From NCBI GenBank assembly GCA_963402885.1, contig OY727098.1:6009001-6073000 (forward strand): a DNA stretch of 64,000 nucleotides, read 5' to 3'. A program made the position numbers and the translations under genes. This stretch comes from Antedon bifida. Lineage: Eukaryota > Echinodermata > Crinoidea > Comatulida > Antedonidae. Positions 45,936-57,318 of this stretch are shown here, piece after piece; the stretch's first letter is position 1, and every line of letters starts with the position of its first letter. The notes beneath the pieces are model-generated. The model made no database searches. It worked only from the letters and a program-made list of their open reading frames with translations, and had not been told where the DNA came from.

Positions 45936-46786
45936 TTCCTTATTCAAATTCAATTAAAAGGACAGTTCACAAATATATTTTTAAAAACAGATTTTAATAC
46001 GTAATAACTGTCTAATTGAGGTGTTATTGCATCAACATGTTAGCCTTGACCTCCTCTACTTCTTCCGGTCAAAGTTCAATAACATTTTATGCATTTACGC
46101 CCTCTACGGCGAATAAGTAACTAGCTTTTACGAATGATATAACACTTGACCTACTTAATATTTTCAAAATATTTTGGTATAGATCGATGACCCTTGACCT
46201 AATCTACCATTTTCCACCCTAGTTCCGCAAACTTTTTTGCATCTACGCCCTCTACGGCGAATAAGTAACTGGCTTTACGAACGTTATAACACTTGACCTG
46301 CTTAATTTTTTCAAAATATTTTGGTATGAATCGATCACCCTTGACCTACTCTACCGTTTGCCACCCCAGTTCCGCGAACTTTTTTGCGTCTACGCCCTCT
46401 ACGGCGAATAAGAAACTGGCTTTACGAACGTTATAACACTTGACCTACTTAATATTTTCAAAATATTTTGGTATAGATTGATGACCCTTGACCTACTCTA
46501 CCATTTTCCACCCTAGTTCCGCAAACTTTTTTTGCATCTACGCCCTCTACGGCGAATAAGTAACTGGCTTTACGAACGTTATAACACTTGACCTGCCTAA
46601 TTTTTTCAAAATATTTTGGTATGAATCGATGACCCTTGACCTACTTTACCATTTGCCACCCCAGTTCCGCGAACTTTTTTGCGTCTACCCTCTACGGCGA
46701 ATAAGTAACTGGCTTTTACGAACGTTATAACACTTGACCTACTTAATTTTAAAAAATATTTTGGTATGAATCGATCACCCTTGACC
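45936..46786 (+). repeat. Left foldback arm: ~147-bp tandem repeats
   Basis: The word ctctacggcgaataag recurs at about 46103, 46249, 46398, 46546 and 46690. Units also carry aacgttataacacttgacct and tcaaaatattttggtat. Units are inverted relative to 54118-55190. Confidence 0.93.
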
Positions 46787-46940
46787 TATCGTAACTATTA
46801 TCACTCAATGAATAGTGTGCGCTTTTTAATTGTTAATATTAACGGTAACAGTATTAATGAATATGTTAATTTTGCTGTTATAAGGTAGTGTAAACTGTTT
46901 TTAAGTAACAGTTGCTGTAATGACATTCGAAAAAAAACCA
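46787..46940 (+). repeat. Inner repeat of the foldback, copy 1
   Basis: tattatcactcaatgaatag through aagtaacagttgctgtaatg recurs in the same orientation at 53617-53745, with a partial copy near 53395. These are direct, not inverted, repeats. Confidence 0.8.
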
Positions 46941-47863
46941 TTAGTTCAGCTTTGTTTGTTTTTTTGTGCGCTTATACAGGCGCGGATTTAGAAAAAAAAA
47001 TTTATCAGCCATGTCTTTTTAAAATAAAATAATGACTATTTTTATTTGTCTGCAACACGTCGGATCGTTTATCATTTAGGCCCGGGCCTAGTTTAATTAT
47101 TATTAAGTTATCTTAATAAACGGTCGCTGAATAACGAACGTTGTGTGTGATCTATTTGCCGCACACGCACCCTCTAATAAGAAATTTCACACGACGTCTC
47201 TCGTACGTACGACGAAGGATTGAAAAAACAATTCCTTTTGACGTACACGCACCCTCTGATAAGAAAATACCATTCGCGTTCCAGCATGGTGTAGTCCATT
47301 ATACGTGTAAAATTAGGGGTGTCCACTTTTTGGTACTAAATTTTAGTACCAAAGTTAAACACGCACCTCAACCGAAGATCGTTGGAAGTATATTATATTT
47401 ATATGTTATCGCACCCACCTCAATAATCCAGCCGACAGATCATCGAAAAATCTTGTTTAACAACGTCATACACTAAATAACCGAACGCGTTTTTACCGAA
47501 CTCAAGGAAATGTGGATTATACTAACAAAAAAGCTTCAGAAATCGAAACTCGGAAAATAACTATAATTTATATTCTACTACATAATTCAATTCAATTCAA
47601 CTTTATTTCAGACAAACTGTCCATATGAAACATATAAATACAATAAAAAATAATACAAAGCATTATGTGACAACCGTCATGGAGAGAGGACTAATAATTA
47701 TTTGTTGACATATAGTGCCTCTTAAAATATGTGGATTATGTTTTGAGGTTTATTGGATGTAGACTGTAGACATTATTATATTATTGATTACTATAGTTTA
47801 CAAAACAACACATTATTATGGCTATACTGATACTAGTTAACACACGTAAAAGTATACATGAGA

Positions 47864-50698
47864 TTATATATACAAAAGTTCTGTCCATTTTCTATGCAAC
47901 TTTGAATCTTTTAGAATACGAGAAAAAACACATGTAATTAAAGTATTACAGCTTTTTTCAATTTTTGTTTTGAAACAAAAAATTGATTTCCGAATGTACT
48001 CATAGAAGGAGGGAACATGGTTATCAACATACATAGCACTAGCACTACAGCTCCTTGAGCGTCTTAAAATCTTTCTAAGTGCGTTATTATAACAGACCTG
48101 TAATGACTTTATAGTTTTTACATTAAAATCGCACCATAAGGCCGCACAATACATACTAATACAGTATGACTTAAACAAAGTAATCTTAACATCTGTTGAG
48201 CATTTACTAAATTTCCTACAAAGAGAGTTACCTCTAATACATAATGATCGATATTGCCTTTTAATATCCAGTTCGTCCCTAGTATCATTGCTGATAACAC
48301 AACCAAGGTAGGTAGTGGATTTAACGTAATTTAGTTCTTTACCACATAGAACAGTAACATAATTACCATTCAGTTTTCTTTTCCTAGGGCAAAAACACAT
48401 GCAAATTGATTTTTTTGAATTATATAATACATCAAAGTCATTAGCAAAATCCTCACATATGTTAACCATCTTTTGGAGGGCATCTAAAGAGGGCGCAAGT
48501 AACACCATGTCATCTGCATAACTTAAGTTGTTGAACTTTGTATTATTGAGCTCACAACCAAAATTACAATCACTAAGCATACTGTTTAAATTGTCAATGT
48601 AAACATTATATAACAGAGGAGACATAACACCACCCTGTCTAACGCCATTGGTAACTTTAAAACCTGAAGACATAGAGTTACCCCATCTAACAAAAAATCG
48701 TTGATTCTCATACCAAGATTTTAGAAGTCTAATAGCAATAATGTTTGTTTCTCTCATAATTAATTGCCTGTACAGTGACCAGTGATTGACTCGGTCGAAC
48801 GCTTTACTCGCGTCGAGAAAACAAGTAAATACGGGGCTCCCATTCCTATTATAGTAATCCACTATCTGCTTAAAAACAAAGATACAAGTATCCGTTGAGT
48901 GTTGACTTTTAAAAGCAAACTGGTGATCCCCTGACTTAAGGGTATCTCCACAATAATTGATTAACAATGTTTCAAATATCTTAGATACAACAGAAGCAAG
49001 AGCTATAGGCCTATAATTATCCATACTCGTAATGTCACCAGATTTACTCTTAATTATAGGTACCAGTACAACTCGTACCATTTCATCAGTGACATGGCCG
49101 TGAATACACATAGCATTAAAACATAAACTAAGTAAAGTAATAACATGTTTTGAAGCATACTTCAAATGCTCTGCACTAAGCCCGTCAAACCCAGGGGATT
49201 TACAACTATTGAGCTTATTTATACTATCCAATATATTACTATCAGTACAAATTTTATCATCAAAAGCAGATACATTAATTTCATTAAGATGTCTTTCAAC
49301 ATAAATTCTATGAGTATCATTGTTAACACAATTGAAAAGCTTCTCATAATGATCAGCCCATGTTTTACATATATTATTATCCCCTCTAACATCATTAATA
49401 ATGTTAGATGAACCAGAAGATGAGTTGTTCATACGCTTTACGTTATTCCAAAAACTGTTAAAATCGTTATTAATATAAGAGTTCGCAATCTTATCAGCTC
49501 GAAGTTGCTCTTCATTCTGTCTGCAGTTCCGAAGAGCCAGTTTAAAACGAGATCTAGCAACTTTCATGGTATCAAATAAAGGACCATGTCTAGGTTTCCC
49601 ATTAAATTTCCACAACAAGAAAGCTTCCCTAGCTATATCATGAGCTTCCGAAACATAGTCGTTCCAACCGGGAACAACGTTAAAAGATTTACTTTCATGC
49701 GAAACAAATGAATGATTAGCAGCTTGATTAAGACAAGAAATTATATTATTATACAAAGTATCAATATCATCAAAATGTTTAGTGTCACCACAATTCACAT
49801 CATTGCATGAACATACTGAAGGAGGAATAACAACATCATTAAGCAACAATTCAGTACGCTCCTGATAGTTGTAAATTTCCTGATGAGTAACCTTCTGCCA
49901 ATTTATATTGCTTGTATAATTCTTTTGGTTATCTTTTTCATGTTCAATTTCAAAAGAAAAATCATAAACAAAGCAAACTGGAAAATGATCCGAACCGATC
50001 ATGTCATAACGTATGGAAAGCTCTTTTATCCGAGCATTAGCTCCGTTGGTAGACAGGACATGGTCAAGCCAACTCGTTGTAGCAAAAGCATCACTGATAT
50101 AAGTAAAGTTATCAGAGTGCTGTCCTAATAAATTTAAATCAGTTAAAATTAAGTCGCACTCGGATGTAAAATTTAACAATTCAGCACCAAATCTTTTTTT
50201 GTGATCAGCATTAAAATCACCACATACAATAACTTTATCACCATGGAAATCACTAATTATAGATTGAATTGTACCCAGGTAGTCAACAAATTCAGCGAAG
50301 TGCTCATCGCACTCATAAGGAAGATATACATTGATAAAGAGTGTAATATCATTACCACTTCCTAGTTCCAAACCAATAATCCTATTGTCGTTGTAATTAA
50401 CTGTTTTGATGTAGTCGTGCAAACATTTTCTATAAAATATGGCAATGCCTCCATAGGGGCGTCCTTCAAGTAAGCCATCGGAACTCTTAACAGACGATAT
50501 CCCAAAACAATCAAACTCTTCATGTAATGATTTTAATATAGGTAACTCGTCATCAAGCAGCCAATGCTCCTGAATGGCAATAATATCATTACTCATGCAA
50601 AGATCATAAATTTCTTTTTTGCGAGATTTAAATGACCTACAGTTAAAAGAAACACATTTCAGTTTACTACAATTAATTTTAGATTCACTATCCATCAT
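47864..50698 (-). CDS. LINE ORF2: AP endonuclease and reverse transcriptase, 944 aa
   Basis: Makes and primes the cDNA of the element at its target. The N-terminal ~240 residues are an APE-type endonuclease: FNCRS, QEHW, GGIAIF, CGDFNAD, SWLDHVL and SDHFPV. The middle ~300 residues are a reverse transcriptase: KSPGFDGL, NYRPIAL, CFLDASKAFDRV, RQGGVMSPLLYN and the catalytic LSYADDMVLLAP. The C-terminal ~200 residues have a CR1/L2-like tail with several Cys. The frame is fully open, which suggests a young insertion. The start ATGATGG overlaps the end of the upstream ORF by 11 nt, suggesting reinitiation. It lies within the foldback element. Confidence 0.93.
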   Translation of the reverse strand: MMDSESKINCSKLKCVSFNCRSFKSRKKEIYDLCMSNDIIAIQEHWLLDDELPILKSLHEEFDCFGISSVKSSDGLLEGRPYGGIAIFYRKCLHDYIKTVNYNDNRIIGLELGSGNDITLFINVYLPYECDEHFAEFVDYLGTIQSIISDFHGDKVIVCGDFNADHKKRFGAELLNFTSECDLILTDLNLLGQHSDNFTYISDAFATTSWLDHVLSTNGANARIKELSIRYDMIGSDHFPVCFVYDFSFEIEHEKDNQKNYTSNINWQKVTHQEIYNYQERTELLLNDVVIPPSVCSCNDVNCGDTKHFDDIDTLYNNIISCLNQAANHSFVSHESKSFNVVPGWNDYVSEAHDIAREAFLLWKFNGKPRHGPLFDTMKVARSRFKLALRNCRQNEEQLRADKIANSYINNDFNSFWNNVKRMNNSSSGSSNIINDVRGDNNICKTWADHYEKLFNCVNNDTHRIYVERHLNEINVSAFDDKICTDSNILDSINKLNSCKSPGFDGLSAEHLKYASKHVITLLSLCFNAMCIHGHVTDEMVRVVLVPIIKSKSGDITSMDNYRPIALASVVSKIFETLLINYCGDTLKSGDHQFAFKSQHSTDTCIFVFKQIVDYYNRNGSPVFTCFLDASKAFDRVNHWSLYRQLIMRETNIIAIRLLKSWYENQRFFVRWGNSMSSGFKVTNGVRQGGVMSPLLYNVYIDNLNSMLSDCNFGCELNNTKFNNLSYADDMVLLAPSLDALQKMVNICEDFANDFDVLYNSKKSICMCFCPRKRKLNGNYVTVLCGKELNYVKSTTYLGCVISNDTRDELDIKRQYRSLCIRGNSLCRKFSKCSTDVKITLFKSYCISMYCAALWCDFNVKTIKSLQVCYNNALRKILRRSRSCSASAMYVDNHVPSFYEYIRKSIFCFKTKIEKSCNTLITCVFSRILKDSKLHRKWTELLYI

Positions 50699-51326
50699 GA
50701 TGTATTGTTTGCCTTATCGGTTCATAATACCGTCTGATTATAGCAGATTGAGGCCAGAGCTCCGCTTCATTAATACAGTTCTTATGTGCAAAACCGCATT
50801 CAACCATAAACGAAGTATAGTCAGAACGCTTACTAGGCAACACTTCCACAGTAACGTCAATTTTCTTTACTCTTTTTAGATACGATTTTATTTCTTCCGC
50901 TTTAGTATCAGGACTCAGATTTCCTACATACATCTTGTAAGGTGGGGGATCCCTACCTTTTAAAGCAATATCAACACCGGTTCCACGCTTGAAATTACCC
51001 CGTTTGCGTTTTCGTCTTGGGTACTGAAAGCCGTCATCACAATCCATCCAATCACGAGCGTCCGGATCACTGGAAGGCGGAGCTTGCCTACGCGCATGAG
51101 TCATTACGTCATGTTTGTTTACTTCTGGACGGGTAATTCCCCTCTTCAATACTGGTACGGTAGCTGATTTCACAAACTGTGTTACCGAAGCGGAGTTGCT
51201 GTTCTTACTATTAGCAACTGGGCCGGTATTGGTTGCTACTACGTTAGAAAACAGTTTGTTACTTACAGTGTTTGTAATAGGTTGCAAATCACGATCAGCT
51301 AACTTTTTGTGGGAATCCATTAACAT
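50688..51326 (-). CDS. LINE ORF1, C-terminal part with RRM-like domain, 212 aa
   Basis: Probably the RNA-binding part of the element's ORF1. A basic stretch RRKRKRGNFKRG is followed by an RRM-like fold, YKMYVGNLSPDTKAEEIKSY, ending ELWPQSAIIRRYYEP. This arrangement is typical of ORF1 in CR1/L2-like elements of marine invertebrates. The upstream ORF ends 33 nt before the ATG used here and is in another frame, so either ORF1 is frameshifted or two proteins are made. The ATG chosen is the first in the frame. Confidence 0.75.
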   Translation of the reverse strand: MLMDSHKKLADRDLQPITNTVSNKLFSNVVATNTGPVANSKNSNSASVTQFVKSATVPVLKRGITRPEVNKHDVMTHARRQAPPSSDPDARDWMDCDDGFQYPRRKRKRGNFKRGTGVDIALKGRDPPPYKMYVGNLSPDTKAEEIKSYLKRVKKIDVTVEVLPSKRSDYTSFMVECGFAHKNCINEAELWPQSAIIRRYYEPIRQTIHHDG

Positions 51327-51358
51327 CCCTCACTTGTTGAGCAAGTTTACATCGCTGG

Positions 51359-51904
51359 TTAGTAGCGTAGGCATGTGTCGGCCTTAACACAATGGAATTC
51401 TATCCTCAACCTTTGTAGTTCTCTGAAAATCAATGGGGCATCAATAGCATCCACAGGCACAACCGGTATTTTATTAAGGTTTGCTGCAGCAAAAATAGGC
51501 AATTTAGACAGGTCACATTGGATGAGATAGCCCAACACATCATTTAGTATACCATCAGCTTTGCGTCGAGGTTTATGAATCGCATTTTCAGGATCACCTA
51601 CACAGACGCATAACATCTCCTTGGCCTTCTTTATGTCATCATTTGGAAAATTGGCCATACAAATAGCATGTAACCGATCAAATGTCATACTACCCATGTT
51701 ATTGACTATAAAGCACAGAAGTTCATTAATCAATACATCATTTGGACCTTTTCCAGTGGAATCATGATGATCAAATTGGGTGTCATCATCTTCATCAGCA
51801 CCACCATGATTAGCATTCGAGTTATCATCATGATCGCCATGTAATTGACTTCGTTGTAGAATGTCTTCGGTTCCAGCTAGCCCCCTTTCAGATGACGCCA
51901 TCAC
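51359..51904 (-). CDS. LINE ORF1, N-terminal part, 181 aa
   Basis: Acidic start, then a helical domain (LINELLCFIVNNMGSMTFDR; ILNDVLGYLI; LNKIPVVPVDAIDA; RELQRLRIEF) that commonly heads ORF1 of CR1-like retrotransposons. It ends at a stop just before the RRM-bearing frame opens. ATG at 51904 with a second Met next to it; start context not distinctive. Confidence 0.7.
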   Translation of the reverse strand: MMASSERGLAGTEDILQRSQLHGDHDDNSNANHGGADEDDDTQFDHHDSTGKGPNDVLINELLCFIVNNMGSMTFDRLHAICMANFPNDDIKKAKEMLCVCVGDPENAIHKPRRKADGILNDVLGYLIQCDLSKLPIFAAANLNKIPVVPVDAIDAPLIFRELQRLRIEFHCVKADTCLRY

Positions 51905-52800
51905 TACGCGCCAATTTCAAGGGGACGCTACCGGTCAAACAATGGGCTCACACAGGTTGGACAAAAGGTGATCCCAATGACAGTTCGGGCTAGCTTTTAC
52001 TGACACAGAGACTGATAAAAAACATCAATCTTAACAGAATATCTTCACCGATCTTGAATTTTCATACTAGTAGTACATTACCCAAATATATAGGCCTACT
52101 AAATTTTCAAAATCCTGTTAGATTTGTATCAAAAATCGGGAAAATAAGTCAAATGTCCGGAAAAATCAAAACATCACGTCCGAAGTCGTTGAGTTACATT
52201 ATTCTCCTTTTCATTGGCTTAATTTTTACCGTGGTTAAAACTCTGTGTATGAATAGTTGTAGTTAAGGCCTACAAGCAAATTTTTCATGTTTTCTCCGTC
52301 CGCTGCTACTAGCAGCTATTAGTTAGGCTAAGTAGCTTGCTGTTAGGGTCTTGGTTGGCTTCACATGCCTTTTTTGATCGCATTGTTTGAAACTAAACGA
52401 AACACAGGACGGTAGACGCTAAACATCGTACCTTATTTATTATTATTATATGGATCGTAAGATGTAGACAGTCCTCTTCTACTACTACGTACGCTATCTG
52501 ATGAATAGGGGAAATCCCCCAAAAAATGTTTGCGGGTAGAATTTTTTTTTTTTTAATTCCACCCGGGCGCTCAACCGGAAACAAGCTGTTTTTTATTTTG
52601 GCCTAGTTATTAAAATATTTTTTAATGTTGGCCTTGGTGCCCCTTCGATTTAAAACAAATGGCCTTGGTGCCCTACCCATTTGGCCTTGGTGCCCCTCAA
52701 ATCAACGAAAACCAGAGGCCAAATGGCCTTGCCCATAAAATCCCCAAATTGACCCTCCCTACAATTTGTGACGTTTTTAAAAAAGAATGCATATATATAC

Positions 52801-52940
52801 CTTAAAAACATTAAGCCATGTCATTCCTTGTCTTAAATGTACGTTTTATGGTAAATATGATAAAAAGAGAGAAACATGCACTAGGCCTACCTAAGTAGCT
52901 CGCGGTGAATCCTCTCGTGGACGGTCTTTAGGCCTAGCCT
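52801..52940 (+). repeat. Dispersed repeat, copy 1
   Basis: cttaaaaacattaagccatg through tcgtggacggtct recurs at 62814-62950 with about 90% identity by eye. The segment includes taagtagctcgcgg. Confidence 0.85.
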
Positions 52941-53616
52941 TTTTGTAGGCCTAATTATTTGTCGGGGGAAATTTCTTTATGATGTATTTCATTGGCCATG
53001 GTGTTGAGGAGATAATTTCATAGCAATAAACAATATCTACAAATGTCATTGTACTCTTATTTATTCAGTGCGAGTTTTGTGATCCTCTTGACAAAAAATA
53101 CATGCGGTCTAATCTATGCCGCCTTACAGTATGTTCGTTTACATATTTTGTATAGCTGCATTCACTGAAGCTGTTGTTTTTGTGTGTGAGATTCTGATGG
53201 TCATTGATAAAAAAACAATCCATAAATCAGTCTTGAAAGCGTCAGATACCGAAATTTTCCCGGGCCTTCGGCCCTTGGACCCCGACCGGGGCCTTGGCGG
53301 CCCCCTGGCCCCCAGCTACTTACAGTTCAACATTACATTTGTTACATTACAATTATTGTATTGTTTTTAAAACAACTTTCATCACCCAGGGAAGAATGTG
53401 CGCTTTTTAATTGTTAATTAATAAAGGATTATTAATGAATATGTTTCACATTAAAGGTTAAAGGCCTATTTCACAATATGTTAATTTTGTTGTTATAAAG
53501 TCTATAAGCCTAAACCGTTTTTCAAACAATATTCCACCCAATTTAGTTTGTGAGGTATAGACGGCCGGGTACTGTGCAAATATAGTTTTACAAATATTAC
53601 TGTATATTGTGTTTAA

Positions 53617-53745
53617 ACGACTATTATCACTCAATGAATATTGTGCGCTTTTTAATATTAATAACAGTATTAATGAATAATATGTTAATTTTGCTGTTAG
53701 GTAGTGTAAACTGTTTTTAAGTAACAGTTACTGTAATGACGTTTA
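53617..53745 (+). repeat. Inner repeat of the foldback, copy 2
   Basis: Same orientation as 46787-46940; shares cgctttttaat, taatgaat and gtaaactgtttttaagtaac. Confidence 0.8.
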
Positions 53746-54117
53746 AAAAGATATTACATTTGATCGATTGCAACTGTTGTAATTAACGAGAAAAAATAGC
53801 CTGGCATAACATTTATTGAAGTGGGGCGGTATTGAATAACTATACAGTGTGTCGTCACATGTTGACGTAAGAAGTTATTTATTAGTTCTAGTTTATATAC
53901 TACGATAGAGCCTACTTTAAATGCTGTTTTAATTTCAGGTAGTCATGTTGTACTTGTGTTGAAAAGTTTTAATGAATCATAACGGAATAATAACTTGTGG
54001 TTATCGTTTATAACCAAACTGTTGTATTTGTGTTTGCTTCAGAAATTATCTTCTAAAATTGCATGTTGTAACAAGTCAAAACAAAACTAAAATGAATTGG
54101 CCATAAAAGGACATAGG

Positions 54118-55210
54118 TACAAGTTCGCGGAACTAGTTTGGCAAATGGTAAAGTAGTCAAGGGTCATCTAACCATAACAAATTACTTATTCGCCGTAGAG
54201 GGCGTAGATGCAAAAACTATTTTGAAAAAATTAAGTAGGTCAAGTGTTATAACGTTCGTAAAAGCCAGTTACTTATTCGCCGTAGAAGGCGTAGACGCAA
54301 AAAAGATCGCGGAACTGGGTTGGCAAATGGTAAAGTAGGTCAAGGGTCATCGATTCATACCAAAATATTTTGAAAAAATTAAGTAGGTCAAGTGTTATAA
54401 CGTTCGTAAAGCCAGTTACTTATTCGCCGTAGAGGGCGTAGATGCAAACAAGTTCGCGGAACTAGGGTTGCAATTGGTAAAGTAGGTCAAGGGTGATCGA
54501 TTCATACCAAAATATTTTGAAAAAATTAAGTAGGTCAAGTGTTATAACGTTCGTAAAGCCGGTTACTTATTCGCCGTAGAGGGCGTAGATGCATAACAGT
54601 TCGCGGAACTGGGGTGGCAAATGGTAAAGTAGGTCAAGGGTGATCGATCCATACCAAAACATTTTGAAAAAATTAAGTAGGTCAAGTGTTATAACATTCG
54701 TAAAGCCAGTTACTTATTCGCCGTAGAGGGCGTAGACGCAAAAAAATTCGCGGAACTGGGGTGGCAAACGGTAGAGTAGGTCAAGGGTGATCGATTCATA
54801 CCAAAATATTTTGAAAAAATTAAGCAGGTCAAGTGTTATAACGCTCGTAAAGCCAGTTACTTATTCGCCGTAGAGGGCGTAGATGCAAAACAGTTCGCGG
54901 AACTAGGGTGGAAAATGGTAGAGTAGGTCAAGAGTCATCGATCTATACCAAAATATTTGGAAAATATTAAGTAGGTCAAGTGTTATAACGTTCGTGAAAG
55001 CTAGTTACTTATTCGCCGTAGAGGGCGTAAATGCATAAAATGTTATTGAACTTTGACCGGAAGAAGTAAAGGAGGTCAAGGCTAACATGTTGATGCAATA
55101 ACAACTCAATTAGACAGTTATTACGTATTAAAATCTGTTTTTAAAAATATTTGTGACTGTCCCTTAATTGAATTTGAATAAGGAACTAGGAACTAGTAAC
55201 CAACTTCACA
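54118..55210 (-). repeat. Right foldback arm: ~147-bp tandem repeats and outer end
   Basis: cttattcgccgtaga occurs seven times, the last six spaced 146-148 bp, inverted relative to the left arm. Outside the array, 55040-55210 mirrors 45936-46100 and then 44558-44584. Confidence 0.93.
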
Positions 55211-56457
55211 ATCACCTCTGCTCCCCTTCTTGCTGCTCGGTTCAGTTCCATTTTCCATGGTGGTATGGTATCGATTAATAATTTAATCAATTGCATTTCA
55301 AATAAAATTAAACTATTGTAGCAGACCTACCACATAACTTTTGAACATTTCAACATTTACTTTTAATTTGATTATTTATACATCCTCTATATATCTCTTT
55401 ATTTAACCTCACATTGACAGGTTACCTTCCTGTTACCTTCACTTTTCTAGCTAATGGATTTTAAGAATGTTAATGACTCTAACAGAAAACCACATTAATT
55501 CTCTTAATCCTAATTGGTCAGATGAGATGGGCCAATAGACCGTTAATATTAACAATTAAAATGTCAAAGACCAACTGATGAATGTGGAATTTGCGTGTAT
55601 GGTGGTTTGATTCCGTAATACTGTATTTTGATGATGGCAACTATTGCATTTTCTATGTATATGTACAGGCGCGTAGCAAGGGAGGGGGGGGGGGGTTATG
55701 GTTAGGGCGAACCCCCATCCCCGACATGCCCAATACCTCACCCTCATCTCTGAAAATCCTCCAAATACGTGCCCCACACAGTACAAAAGGTTAAATTGAA
55801 AAATTCGTAAACTCGTTCGTGAATAACTCGATACCTTCTTCGCTGTATGAGCGTATGTCGAGCGATACGTGTCTGTAAATTGCTAAAGAGTTGCAAATGA
55901 ATTGCCGATTTTCACTTGAAATCCCTGGATGTAACATGATATTGATGCGTGTATCGTACTGGACGTACGTTCACATTGAACTTGAACGCAAAACTAAATA
56001 CCGAGTGAATGATAAAAAAAAGTACGAATACGATCGTTTTGCTCATTGGTAGCATGCTGCATGAGAGTGTCTTTTCTGACCAATTAGAGGTGCCATTTAT
56101 TATGAATGTTATGTGCGAGAGTACCGGCCATCTAGGGGTGTCATTTAACCAAATTCGCTTCGCCCCTCCAGATTTAGGATGGCTTTTAAGTAAGGGTAGA
56201 ATTAAACGACATTCAAACTTATCAGATTAACATAATTCGTTTTTGCTGTAGCATACGTCGATACACAGTGCACGACGTAACCGTCGGTAAAATTCGCCTG
56301 GAAAGTAATACTACGACACATTTTGGTCCCTGGATGGAATATGATATTACGCGTCTGGACCCAACGTTGAACGATTCGTACAAAGGGACATCGCCAGACA
56401 AGTGCGTACCTATTGTTTAGTAGTTGGATTGCTGGCAATAATGAAGGCATATAAAGT
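55211..56457. other. Intergenic, no gene seen
   Basis: A gcgcgtagcaagggagggggg motif near 55670 is typical of decayed repeats. Open frames here look like chance. Confidence 0.55.
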
Positions 56458-56467
56458 GCATTAATAG

Positions 56468-57308
56468 GGGTGTGTAGAAAGCGACGACCTCGAATTGGAC
56501 GACCCCAACGACCCGGGCGACCTCGAATTGGACGACCTAGAATTGGACGACCCATAACACGAAACCGACGACCCCTATAGCCTAGCCTAGCCTAGGCCTA
56601 AGTGTGGTATTAACATCCCGAAGCCGAACATAGCCAAAGATCTTTAAACCATACCTTATATAATACTCGCAAGCAAGCAATTGGTTGAAAAAATACAGAA
56701 ATATCGCCATTTGATACTGAATGTGTCGACACGAACAAACGAACATATATGGAACGCCAAGAGTGCATCATTAAAACTGCATTTGACTCGATTGGCACAC
56801 GAAATATCATAAACATGGCAAACCGGGTAAAAAAACGGCCCCTTTTTCAGCGGCGGGTAAGGTTTGCTCAGTGGATTGGACATCGCTAACCCAAATAATC
56901 AAATCAAATCAAATCACCTTACCCGCCGCTGAAAAAGGGGCCGTTTTGACCTGATTTCCCATGTTTATGATATTTTGTGTGCTAATCGAGTCGAATGCAG
57001 TTTTAATAATGCACTCTTGGTGTTCCATATCTGTTCGTTTGTTCGTGTCGACACATTCAGTATCAAATGGCGATATTTCTGTATTTTTTCAATCAATTGC
57101 TTGCTTACGAGTATTATATAAGGTATGGTTTAAAGATCTTTGGCTATGTTCGGCTTCGGGATGTTATACCACACTTAGGCCTAGGCTAGGCTAGGCTATA
57201 GGGGTCGTCGGTTTCGTGTTATGGGTCGTCCAATTCTAGGTCGTCCAATTCGAGGTCGCCCGGGTCGTTGGGGTCGTCCAATTCGAGGTCGTCGCTTTCT
57301 ACACACCC
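56468..57308. mobile_element. Hairpin foldback element, 841 bp, 10-bp target duplication
   Basis: Arms 56468-56862 and 56917-57308 are inverted copies around a 54-bp loop containing (caaat)n. The outer ends GGGTGTGTAGAAAGCGACGA match perfectly. Outer parts consist of ggtcgtccaattcgagg words. The perfect direct repeat gcattaatag flanks it at 56458-56467 and 57309-57318. A 9-11 bp duplication suggests mobilisation by a Mutator-like transposase (inference). Confidence 0.93.
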
Positions 57309-57318
57309 GCATTAATAG

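Larger units (their letters stand above)
47585..52000 (-). mobile_element. CR1/L2-type LINE, apparently full coding length
   Basis: Read on the minus strand: ORF1 in two parts, then an overlapping ORF2 with endonuclease and reverse transcriptase, a short 3'UTR and a tail AATAAAGTTGAATTGAATTG. The 5' end is not precisely located. Similar tails near 17056 and 14060 mark truncated relatives. No RNase H or integrase. Confidence 0.88.
52001..54117. other. Central part of the foldback element without genes
   Basis: Contains three ggccttggtgccc words (52630-52700), a GC-rich patch near 53260-53310, half of a dispersed repeat (52801-52940) and the inner direct repeats. No coding region supported. 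Confidence 0.6.
44558..55210. mobile_element. Large foldback element, ~10.7 kb, with nested LINE and Helentron
   Basis: Outer ends TGTGAAGTTGGTTACTA (left) and its complement (right, ending 55210) are inverted. Just inside them CTAGTTCCTTATTCAAATTC and its complement match, and then tandem ~147-bp units fill both arms. I found no transposase in the centre. A target duplication is not evident. The design resembles foldback/TU-type elements known from sea urchins. Confidence 0.8.

Noticed and set aside
46080-46790. CRISPR-like array of regular repeats
   Set aside because: Units of ~147 bp are contiguous without unique spacers, in an animal genome.
47141-47476. 111-codon open frame inside the large foldback
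   Set aside because: Tested as a possible transposase remnant; no motif found and codon pattern is unremarkable.
44551-55220. Target-site duplication for the large foldback
   Set aside because: Flanks atatgtc and atcacct do not match, so the exact ends remain open.
56610-57194. Two similar ~70-residue open frames on opposite strands
   Set aside because: They are the same sequence seen from both arms of the hairpin element, with no sign of selection as a protein.
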